Shown here: piece by piece, positions 8,416 to 16,834 of the stretch
Numbering within the stretch: the first letter of the stretch is position 1
Layout: each line of letters begins with the position of its first letter
Source of the DNA: Mycobacterium sp. 852002-51961_SCH5331710
GTDB taxonomy: Bacteria; Actinomycetota; Actinomycetes; Mycobacteriales; Mycobacteriaceae
Assembly: GCF_001665535.1 (NCBI RefSeq)
Contig: NZ_LZSQ01000015.1
Location: 18,957 to 82,956 of the forward strand
Length of the DNA: 64,000 nucleotides
Direction of reading: 5' to 3'
Position numbers and translations under genes: made by a program
The notes under the pieces: generated by a model
What the model was told of the DNA's origin: nothing
Database searches by the model: none
What the model saw: the letters and a program-made list of their open reading frames with translations, nothing else

Positions 8416-8952
8416 GTGACCCACATCGAGCGGCTGGCCTCACGCGAGGTGTACCGGAACAACTGGATGACGCTGCGTGTGGACGACGTCCGCAGGCCCG
8501 ACGGCAGCGACGGCATCTACGCGGTCGTCGACAAGCCGACGTACGCCCTGGTGATCGCGCGAGACGGCGACCGGGTCCGGTTGGTCGAGCAGTTCCGCTA
8601 TCCGCTGGGTCTGCGGCGGTGGGAGTTCCCGCAGGGCACCGCGCCTGACCAGCAGGACCTCGCTCCCGCCGACCTCGCGGCACGCGAACTGCGCGAGGAG
8701 ACGGGTCTGCGCGCGACGGAGTTCGTGCGCCTCGGCCTGCTCGACGTGGCGCCGGGGATGAGCAGCCAGCGCGGCTGGGTGTTCCTGGCGACGGGCATCA
8801 CCGAGGGCGAGCACGACCGCGAGCACGAAGAACAAGACATGCACAGCGAGTGGTTCACCTGCGACGAGGTCGAGCAGATGATGCGCGACGGCGTCATCAC
8901 CGACGCCCAGTCGATCGCCGCATGGGGCCTGCTGTTGCTGTCGGGGCGTTGA
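8416..8952 (+). CDS. Nudix hydrolase (ADP-ribose pyrophosphatase type)
   Basis: The product has 178 residues. The Nudix helix is readable as GTAPDQQDLAPADLAARELREETGL in shortened form: G near residue 77, then ARELREETGL. The preceding VEQFRYPLGLRRWEFPQG is typical of ADP-ribose/NDP-sugar pyrophosphatases (the E-P-G substrate site) rather than MutT enzymes. It likely hydrolyses ADP-ribose or a similar nucleotide sugar with Mg2+. The start GTG 8416 follows a GATACT hexamer by six bases, a leaderless arrangement; the long upstream open frame is antisense of fadD36. Confidence 0.85.
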   Translation: MTHIERLASREVYRNNWMTLRVDDVRRPDGSDGIYAVVDKPTYALVIARDGDRVRLVEQFRYPLGLRRWEFPQGTAPDQQDLAPADLAARELREETGLRATEFVRLGLLDVAPGMSSQRGWVFLATGITEGEHDREHEEQDMHSEWFTCDEVEQMMRDGVITDAQSIAAWGLLLLSGR

Positions 8953-9058
8953 TTCGAACCGCGACCGGCGCGTCGAGACCAATCCGTGACGGTGTCGTAG
9001 CCTTCAGCAAACCGTGTCGCGGACGTCGGCGGTGATTCGGCTCAGTAGTGTTCCCGAC

Positions 9059-9562
9059 ATGTCTGTCCGCACCCTGACCAGCGCGCTGTTCGGGGTGACT
9101 TGTGCTGCCGCCGCGAGCCTTTCGGCGCTGCCGTCGGCGGATGCAGCGAACCCGGCATGGAACGGGCGCTACCAGATCGTCACCTACGCGTCGGACAAGA
9201 TGGGCACCAGCATCGCCGCGCGTCAACCCGAACCCGACTTCGGCGCGCAGTACGTGCTGGTGACCGACTGCTCGGCAGGGTTGTGCGTGGCCACCGTCGT
9301 CGAAGGACCGGCGCCGAGCAATCCGACCATCCCCCAACCGATCCGCTACACCTGGGACGGCGCCAAGTGGCAGTACGCCTACAACTGGCAGTGGGAGTGC
9401 TTCCAGGGAGACGGCGTGCCGAGCCAGTACGCCCCGGCCCGGTCGCGGGTGTTCTACGCCCCCGACATCGATGGACAGCTGTTCGGGACCTGGCACACCG
9501 AGATCCTCGCCGGGCCGTGCCGCGGCACGGTTCTGATGCCCGTCGCCGCCCGCCCCGTCTAA
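9059..9562 (+). CDS. Exported protein of unknown function
   Basis: The 167-residue protein has a Sec signal peptide cut near SADAA-NP (about residue 28) and a mature domain rich in Trp and Tyr (WNGRYQIVTYASDK, WQYAYNWQWECFQGDG). Four cysteines in the mature part could form two disulfides. This is a mycobacterial exported family that I recognise only as conserved secreted proteins without a function. ATG 9059 follows TAGTGT by eight bases. Its TAA overlaps the stop of the convergent putA. Confidence 0.75.
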   Translation: MSVRTLTSALFGVTCAAAASLSALPSADAANPAWNGRYQIVTYASDKMGTSIAARQPEPDFGAQYVLVTDCSAGLCVATVVEGPAPSNPTIPQPIRYTWDGAKWQYAYNWQWECFQGDGVPSQYAPARSRVFYAPDIDGQLFGTWHTEILAGPCRGTVLMPVAARPV

Positions 9563-10523
9563 GCGCTGCGGCGTTCGGCCAGCGCCCGCAGGAAGAACAT
9601 CAGGTTCGCGGGGCGTTCGGCGAGCCTGCGCACGAAGTATCCGTACCACTGGCTGCCGAACGGCACGTACACCCGCACATGATTACCGGCATCGGCGAGC
9701 CTGCGCTGCTCGGCGTCGCGGATCCCGTACAGCATCTGGTATTCGAAATCGTCGACGCCGCGGCCGTTCTCGGCGGCCAGCCCGGGAACCGCAGCGATGA
9801 TCGCCGGATCGTGGGAGGCCACCATCGGGTAGCCGGCACCCGCCATCAGCACCCGCAGGCAACGCAGATACGAGTCGGTGACGTCGTCGCGGTCACGATA
9901 GGCCACCGACGCAGGTTCGTCGTATGCGCCCTTGCACAGGCGGATTCGCGCCCCCGAAGCGGCGAAGTCTTGACAGTCGGCGTGGGTGCGCTTGAGATAG
10001 GCCTGCAACACCGTTCCCAGCCAACCGAATTCGGTTCGGAGATCGCGAACGATCGACAGGGTGGAGTCGGTGGTGGTGTGGTCCTCGGCGTCCACCGTCA
10101 CCCACACCCCGATGCGCTGTGCCCGCTCGCAGACGGTGTGGGCGTTCTCCAGCGCGATCTTCTCCCCGTCGCGGGGCAGCGCCTGGCCGAGGGCCGACAA
10201 CTTCAGCGAGACCTCCAGCGGCGCTATAACGGCCAGCCCCTCCCCGCGCCGCGCGAAGCCGTCGAGCAGTGCCAGATACGCGTTGACGTTCTCGGTCGCG
10301 GTGTCGGCGTCCGTCACGTCTTCGCCGAGGTGATCGATCGACACGAGGCGCCCCGAAGCCCGTAAGCGCGCAACGGAGTCGAGCGCGTCGTTCACCGTCT
10401 CTCCCGGCACGAACCGGTGCACGACCTCCCGCGTGAGGGGCAGCCGCTCGGCGGTCCTACGCAGGTAGTCGCGCCGGCTGGCGGCCAATATCGCCGGTCG
10501 CGCGACGTGATCGAAGACCCCCA

Positions 10524-10524
<1 letters not shown>
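9559..10524 (-). CDS. putA: Proline dehydrogenase
   Basis: This is a monofunctional PRODH (321 aa, FAD-dependent TIM barrel) that oxidises proline to delta-1-pyrroline-5-carboxylate at the membrane. Visible motifs are EVSLKLSALG near residue 105, WVTVDAEDHTTTD, the RLCKGAYDEP segment, and the C-terminal RVYVPFGSQWYGYFVRRLAERPAN that binds proline through paired arginines. ATG 10524 overlaps the rocA stop (ATGA), so the two proline-catabolic enzymes are co-translated, which suits hand-over of the reactive intermediate. The symbol follows common use for monofunctional mycobacterial PRODH (also pruB). Confidence 0.93.
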
Positions 10525-12158
<1,634 letters not shown>

Positions 12159-12171
12159 GGCGAAATGATGC

Positions 12172-12234
12172 TCGGATTCGACACCGAATCCGATGGACGA
12201 TCCGACAACACGATCGAGGTTCTATAGTCGGATC
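12172..12234. promoter_or_regulatory. Paired inverted repeats between rocA and pruC
   Basis: Two inverted repeats share the half-site TCGGAT. The first is CGGATTCG-ACAC-CGAATCCG (12173-12192). The second is GATCCGAC (12199-12206) with GTCGGATC (12227-12234), 20 bp apart. Half-sites are thus at 12172, 12188, 12200 and 12228. The first site is close to the rocA start and the second close to the regulator start, so PruC binding to both promoters is likely. This is an inference from symmetry and position. Confidence 0.6.
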
Positions 12235-12251
12235 AGACAAAGGGGCATGCG

Positions 12252-13823
12252 ATGGAGCCACGGTCCGGGCTGGGGTTGGGTCAGCTGCTGCTCGCACTGG
12301 ACCGCACCATGGTGACGCTGGTCGAGGCGCCGCGCGGCCTGGACATGCCGGTCGCGTCGGTCGCGCTGGTCGACGCCGACGACGTTCGGCTGGGCCTGGC
12401 CGTCGGTCCCGGGTCCGCCGATCTGTTCTTCCTGCTCGGTGTCGACGACACAGAGGCGGTCCGCTGGCTCGAACGGCAGTCCGCGGGAACGGCCCGGGCG
12501 CCCGCGGCCATCTTCGTCAAACACCCCACGAGCGCCGCCGTCGAGCGGGCGGTCGCGCTGGGCACCGCGGTCGTGGCCGTCGAACCGCAGGCCCGCTGGG
12601 AGTCCCTGTACAAGTTGGTCAACCACGCCTTCGACCACCACGGCGACCGCGGCGACCCGCACCACGATCCGGGCACCGACTTGTTCGGCCTGGCCCAGTC
12701 GATCGCCGACCGCACTCGCGGAATGATCAGCATCGAAGACGAGGACTCGCATGTGCTGGCCTATTCGGCCTCCAGCGACGAGGCCGACGAACTGCGCCGG
12801 TTGACCATTCTGGGGCGCGCCGGCCCGCCCGAGCACCTGGCCTGGATCGCGCAGTGGGGCATCTTCGACGCCCTGAGATCGGGCACCGATGTCGTGCGTG
12901 TCGCCGAACGGCCGGAGCTCGGGCTGCGACCGCGCCTGGCCGTCGGCATCCATCTTCCCGACCGCAAGGCCACCCGCTTCGCGGGAACCATTTGGCTGCA
13001 ACAAGGTTCGACGCCGCTGGCAGACGATGTCGAGGACGTATTGCGGGGCGGGGCGGTCTTGGCGGCCAGGATCATGTCGCGGCTGTCGGCCTCACCATCA
13101 ACGGACACCCGACAGGTACAGGAATTGCTCGGCCTGTCGGGGGACGCCGCCGATGTCGTCTCTCTGGCGAGGGAACTCGGTATCCCGGCCGACGGTCGCG
13201 CCGCGCTGGTCGGGTTCGCCGACCCCGAGGGGACGGCGCCGGCCGGCGTGATCGCGCTGAGCGCCGGTGCATTTCGGCCCGATGCGCAGATCGCCTCGAG
13301 CAACGGCCGGGTCTATGTGCTGCTGCCGAAGATCGGCGCGGCCTCGTCGGTGATGTCCTGGGTGCGCGGCGTGGTCGCGACGCTCGACCGCGAACTGGGC
13401 CTCTCGCTGCGGGCCGTCGTCGCAGCCCCGATCACGGGGCTGGCGGCCGCCGCGGGCGCACGCACCGAGGTGGACCGGGTCTTCGACAGCGCACAACGCC
13501 ACCCCGGCGCCATCGGCGACGTCGCGTCGCTCGACGATGCACGGATCACCGTGCTGCTCGACGAGATCGTCTCCCGGATGGGTCCGCGCCTTGTGGACCC
13601 ACGGATACATCGACTGCGCGAACAGGATCCGGTGCTCGCGGAAACGCTCGGCGCCTACCTCGACGCGTTCGGCGACATCGCCGCGGTCGCGCACCGGATG
13701 CACGTGCATCCCAACACCGTGCGCTACCGGATCCGCCGCATCGAGAAGCTGCTGTCGACGTCGCTGACCGATCCCGATGACCGGCTGGTGCTCGCGCTGG
13801 GCCTGCGCGCGACGGAGGCTTAG
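12252..13823 (+). CDS. pruC: PucR-family activator of proline catabolism
   Basis: The 523-residue protein has an N-terminal sensing region (about 1-140), a GAF/GGDEF-like middle, and a C-terminal PucR helix-turn-helix (FGDIAAVAHRMHVHPNTVRYRIRRIE, residues about 475-505). The closest recalled relative is Rv1186c/PruC, needed for proline-induced expression of proline dehydrogenase genes in M. smegmatis. Its divergent position to rocA-putA supports that role. ATG 12252 follows AGGGGC. Its stop overlaps that of the convergent aminotransferase gene. Confidence 0.88.
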   Translation: MEPRSGLGLGQLLLALDRTMVTLVEAPRGLDMPVASVALVDADDVRLGLAVGPGSADLFFLLGVDDTEAVRWLERQSAGTARAPAAIFVKHPTSAAVERAVALGTAVVAVEPQARWESLYKLVNHAFDHHGDRGDPHHDPGTDLFGLAQSIADRTRGMISIEDEDSHVLAYSASSDEADELRRLTILGRAGPPEHLAWIAQWGIFDALRSGTDVVRVAERPELGLRPRLAVGIHLPDRKATRFAGTIWLQQGSTPLADDVEDVLRGGAVLAARIMSRLSASPSTDTRQVQELLGLSGDAADVVSLARELGIPADGRAALVGFADPEGTAPAGVIALSAGAFRPDAQIASSNGRVYVLLPKIGAASSVMSWVRGVVATLDRELGLSLRAVVAAPITGLAAAAGARTEVDRVFDSAQRHPGAIGDVASLDDARITVLLDEIVSRMGPRLVDPRIHRLREQDPVLAETLGAYLDAFGDIAAVAHRMHVHPNTVRYRIRRIEKLLSTSLTDPDDRLVLALGLRATEA

Positions 13824-14863
13824 GCCGAAAGGCGCTGCGCCGCAGCGGCAATACGCTCGTCGGTCGCGGTCAGCGCGATCCGCACATGCTTGGTTCCTCG
13901 GGCGCCGTAGAACTCGCCGGGTGCGACGAGGATGCCGAGCTGCGCGAGCCAGGTGGCGGTGTCGCGGCACGGCTCGCCGCGCGTGGCCCACAGGTACAAC
14001 CCGGCCTCGGAGTCCTCCACGGTCAACCCCGCCGAACGCACGGCGGGAAGCAGGATCTCGCGCCGTTTCGCATACCGGGCCCGCTGCTCGCGTTCGTGCT
14101 CGTCGTCGTCGAGCGCGGCGACCATCGCGCCCTGCACCGGTGTCGGCACCATCATCCCGGCGTGCTTGCGGACCGCCAGCAGTTCGGCGACCACCTCCGG
14201 ATCGCCGGCGACGAACCCGGCCCGGTAGCCGGCCAGCGACGACGTCTTCGACAGCGAATGCACGGCCAGCAACCCGGTGTGGTCACCGTCGCAGACCGAC
14301 GGATGCAGGACCGAGACTGGTTCGGCGTCCCAACCCAGGCCGAGGTAGCACTCGTCGGAGGCGACCAGAACCCCGCGCTCGCGCGCCCAGCCGACCACCT
14401 TGCGCAGATGGTCGACGCCGAGCACCTTGCCGGTCGGGTTGCTCGGCGAGTTCAAAAACACCAGGGCCGGTGTCTGCGGACCCAGCTGTGTCAGCGAATC
14501 GGCCCGCACAATCTGCGCACCCGCCAGCCGCGCGCCGACGTCGTATGTCGGATATGCCAGCTCGGGCGCCACCACGGCGTCGTCGGGGCCGAGGCCCAAC
14601 AGCGTCGGCAACCAGGCGATGAGCTCCTTGGTGCCGATCACCGGCAACACCGCGTCGGGCGAGAGGCCCGAGACGCCGTAGCGCCGCTCCAGCGCGTTCA
14701 CCGCCGCCTCACGCAGCGCCGCGAGGCCCGCCGTCGTCGGGTAACCGGGTGACGCGCTGGCCGCCGCGAGCGCATCGCGGATGACGGGCGCCACCGGGTC
14801 GACCGGAGTGCCCACGGACAGGTCGACGATGCCGTCCGGGTGCGCGCGCGCCAGCGCGGTCAC
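13820..14863 (-). CDS. dapC: Succinyldiaminopimelate transaminase-like aminotransferase (DapC type)
   Basis: This PLP-dependent fold type I aminotransferase (347 aa as drawn) has the substrate segment SVGTPVDP, NSPSNPTGK, DECYLGLG and the Schiff-base lysine in SLSKTSSLAGYRAGF. It likely converts N-succinyl-2-amino-6-ketopimelate in the DAP pathway, consistent with family annotation of Rv1178. The GTG at 14863 is not the family start: 26 in-frame codons upstream encode a conserved-looking segment (VSASLPAFPWDTLAD) with no ATG, GTG or TTG. The only candidate is a CTG at 14941-14939 that overlaps the fdxC stop as CTGA. The gene is downstream of fdxC on the same strand. Confidence 0.85.
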   Translation of the reverse strand: MTALARAHPDGIVDLSVGTPVDPVAPVIRDALAAASASPGYPTTAGLAALREAAVNALERRYGVSGLSPDAVLPVIGTKELIAWLPTLLGLGPDDAVVAPELAYPTYDVGARLAGAQIVRADSLTQLGPQTPALVFLNSPSNPTGKVLGVDHLRKVVGWARERGVLVASDECYLGLGWDAEPVSVLHPSVCDGDHTGLLAVHSLSKTSSLAGYRAGFVAGDPEVVAELLAVRKHAGMMVPTPVQGAMVAALDDDEHEREQRARYAKRREILLPAVRSAGLTVEDSEAGLYLWATRGEPCRDTATWLAQLGILVAPGEFYGARGTKHVRIALTATDERIAAAAQRLSA

Positions 14864-14937
14864 GTCGGCCAGGGTGTCCCAGGGGAACGCCGGCAGCGAC
14901 GCGCTGACGCGCCTACGGAGCCGTGCGTGAGCCGTTA

Positions 14938-15261
14938 TCAGTCCTCACCTTGCGGCGGCAGGCTCTTGACCGGCTCGGGGTCGTTGTCGGTCTGACCCAC
15001 CTTCGACGCACCGCCGGGCGAACCCAGCTCGGTGAAGAAGTCGGCGTTGACCTGCGTGTAGCTGCTCCACTGGTCGGGCACGTCGTCTTCGTAGTAGATG
15101 GCCTCGACGGGGCACACCGGTTCGCAGGCACCGCAGTCCACGCACTCATCCGGGTGGATGTAGAGCATGCGAGCGCCCTCGTAGATGCAGTCGACAGGGC
15201 ATTCCTCGATACACGCCTTGTCTTTAACGTCGACACAAGGTTCGGCAATGACGTACGTCAC
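14938..15261 (-). CDS. fdxC: Seven-iron ferredoxin
   Basis: The 107-residue ferredoxin has a [3Fe-4S]/[4Fe-4S] pair: CVDVKDKACIEECPVDC at the N-terminus and CVDCGACEPVCP near residue 40. The length and the long C-terminal extension match mycobacterial FdxC. It carries low-potential electrons to partners such as cytochromes P450 or other oxidoreductases. GTG 15261 is preceded by GAGGAG. The aminotransferase gene follows immediately and may be co-transcribed. Confidence 0.92.
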   Translation of the reverse strand: MTYVIAEPCVDVKDKACIEECPVDCIYEGARMLYIHPDECVDCGACEPVCPVEAIYYEDDVPDQWSSYTQVNADFFTELGSPGGASKVGQTDNDPEPVKSLPPQGED

Positions 15262-15389
15262 CGTGTTCTCCTCAAGGTCTCCTCGATCTCCTGTCCGGTG
15301 GGCTGCCGTACGGGGTGGGCATCCAAGCTCGGCCGCAAGTATCCGTGGTCGATACCTGCACGGTCGTCTCAGTGTGCCCTAACTTCACA

Positions 15390-15412
15390 CGCAACCCGGG
15401 TTAGGGGTTGCG
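15390..15412. promoter_or_regulatory. Inverted repeat upstream of fdxC
   Basis: CGCAACCC (15390-15397) and GGGTTGCG (15405-15412) are perfect 8-bp arms around GGGTTAG. The site lies in the 235-bp divergent gap between fdxC and the DUF1353 gene and could be an operator or a stem-loop. Nothing else in that gap stands out. Confidence 0.35.
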
Positions 15413-15496
15413 CGTGGTTACTGATACTAAACGTTGCACATACAGCTGCCTAGCAGACACCCCTCTTCTGCGGCTGGCCCTTGCTATACCTGCGAG

Positions 15497-16108
15497 ATGG
15501 AACGTTGCGCCCCGCCCGTCGAGAAGTCCGCCGTCCTTCATGTCCGCCAGCTGACCGCGTCCGAACTGGACGCTGTACGCGCCGCCAAGAGGTTCTTCAA
15601 GGAAAGTGCGTGGGACGAATGGCGCACCACGCAGCCGCTCGGATTCGAGGGACCCAACGAGCGGTTCGAGGTCTGCGCCGACTTTCCGACCGACCTGGTG
15701 TCGGTTCCGGGAATGGTCGCCTGGTTCGTCCCTCGAGCGGGGCGATACGCGCGCGCCGCGGTCCTGCACGACTATTTGTGGCGCTTTCCCGACCGCACGG
15801 GTTGCGATCGCCGCGCCGCCGACCACCGCTTCCGGCTGCAGATGCAACGTGACGGCGTGAGCCTGTTGCGCCGCTGGATCATCTGGGCGACGGTGCGGCT
15901 GTCGGCGATGGTGCAGGGCAAGGGAGGGGCCGGGTGGTGGAAGGACCTGCCGGGCGCGCTGGCTTTGGTGCTGCTCGTCGCCGCGCCGATCGTCGTCGCG
16001 CCGGCGTTGGTGATCGTCGTGGCGACGGTGGTGTTCTGGGTTTTCGAGTCGATCGTCGCGGTGGTGGTGCCCGACGAGACACCACCACCGCTGCCGTTGA
16101 AGACGTGA
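15497..16108 (+). CDS. DUF1353 protein with C-terminal membrane segments
   Basis: The 203-residue product contains a DUF1353 core (FPTDLVSVPGMVAWFVPRAG, then AAVLHDYLW near residue 95), a domain first seen in phage proteins and resembling a small zinc hydrolase fold (the conserved LHDYLY-like motif). After residue 140 come a basic patch and one long hydrophobic stretch (about 155-190) that probably spans the membrane. ATG 15497 follows a CTATAC/TATACC hexamer, so a leaderless mRNA is plausible; an ATG at 15434 is also open. Function unknown. Confidence 0.7.
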   Translation: MERCAPPVEKSAVLHVRQLTASELDAVRAAKRFFKESAWDEWRTTQPLGFEGPNERFEVCADFPTDLVSVPGMVAWFVPRAGRYARAAVLHDYLWRFPDRTGCDRRAADHRFRLQMQRDGVSLLRRWIIWATVRLSAMVQGKGGAGWWKDLPGALALVLLVAAPIVVAPALVIVVATVVFWVFESIVAVVVPDETPPPLPLKT

Positions 16109-16111
16109 CGA

Positions 16112-16660
16112 TCAGGCCTGTTTGACGGCCTCGATCTCGAGGGTGACGGTGACCTTGTCGCCGACGACCGTGCCGCCGGTCTCGAGCGGCATGTCGATGT
16201 CGATGCCGAAGTCCTTGCGGTTCAACACGACCGAGGCCTCGAAGCCGGCGACCTCACCGTGGCCCATGCCGGGGTTGACGCCGTGGAACTCGACCTGCAG
16301 TGTGGTCGGCTTGGTGACGCCCTTGAGCGTGAAGTCGCCGTCGACGAGGTAGGTGTCGCCGTCGGACCGGACCCCGGTCGAGGTGAAGGTGGCGGTCGGA
16401 TGCGCTGCGGTGTCGAAGAAGTCGGCCGACTTGAGGTGGCCGTCGCGCTGCTCGTTGCGGGTGTTGACGGAGTCGACCGCGATCTGGGCGGTGACGGACG
16501 GGGTGCCGTCCTCGGCGACGGTGATCGCGCCGTCGAAGGTGTCGAACGTTCCTCGCACCTTGCTCACCATGAGGTGGCGTACGGAGAACCCGACGGTCGA
16601 GTGAACGGGGTCGATGGTCCAGGTACCTGCGGTCAGGCCGGTGTCGACTGCTGTGGTCAT
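16112..16660 (-). CDS. YceI-family lipid-binding protein
   Basis: This 182-residue protein is a typical YceI beta-barrel, which binds polyisoprenoid or other lipophilic ligands: WTIDPVHSTVGFSVRHLMVSKVRG in shortened form at the N-terminus and GDFTLKGVTKP near residue 115. There is no signal peptide, unlike E. coli YceI, so it is cytoplasmic. ATG 16660 has a good AAGGAG site. A perfect palindrome (16727-16740) lies 66 bp upstream and may be a repressor site. It converges with the DUF1353 gene with 3 bp between. Confidence 0.88.
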   Translation of the reverse strand: MTTAVDTGLTAGTWTIDPVHSTVGFSVRHLMVSKVRGTFDTFDGAITVAEDGTPSVTAQIAVDSVNTRNEQRDGHLKSADFFDTAAHPTATFTSTGVRSDGDTYLVDGDFTLKGVTKPTTLQVEFHGVNPGMGHGEVAGFEASVVLNRKDFGIDIDMPLETGGTVVGDKVTVTLEIEAVKQA

Positions 16661-16726
16661 GGTTGCTTGCTCCTTCGTGGTCGTCTGCTTGGGCTCCGGC
16701 CGACGACCGTCACCCATTTCGCTAAA

Positions 16727-16740
16727 CGGACCATGGTCCG
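16727..16740. promoter_or_regulatory. 14-bp palindrome upstream of the YceI gene
   Basis: CGGACCATGGTCCG is a perfect palindrome in an AT-richer setting (AAA before, ATTTT after), 66 bp before the YceI gene start. Its form resembles operators of TetR/MarR-type repressors, but no such regulator gene is adjacent. It is a candidate site only. Confidence 0.4.
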
Positions 16741-16761
16741 ATTTTGTTCCACAAGGGTGCG

Positions 16762-16823
16762 GCGAGCGTGCATGAAGTGCTGGAAAACCGCGGCGTGTCG
16801 TGTGCAAACACGCACGCTCGCGC
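16762..16823. repeat. 62-bp dispersed palindromic element, copy 2
   Basis: This copy has the same 11-bp left end, 16-bp variable middle and 35-bp right block as 6550-6611, with one base different in the right block (G for A in GTGTGCAAACAC). It begins 11 bp downstream of the fbiC stop. Both copies follow the stop codon of a minus-strand gene within about 20 bp, so transcription termination or mRNA 3'-end stabilisation is a reasonable guess. Confidence 0.75.
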
Positions 16824-16834
16824 TTTGAAGGGGC

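Noticed and set aside
8940..8970. tRNA-like TTCGAA segment after the Nudix gene
   Set aside because: A TTCGAACC motif occurs, but no acceptor, D or anticodon arms can be built around it.
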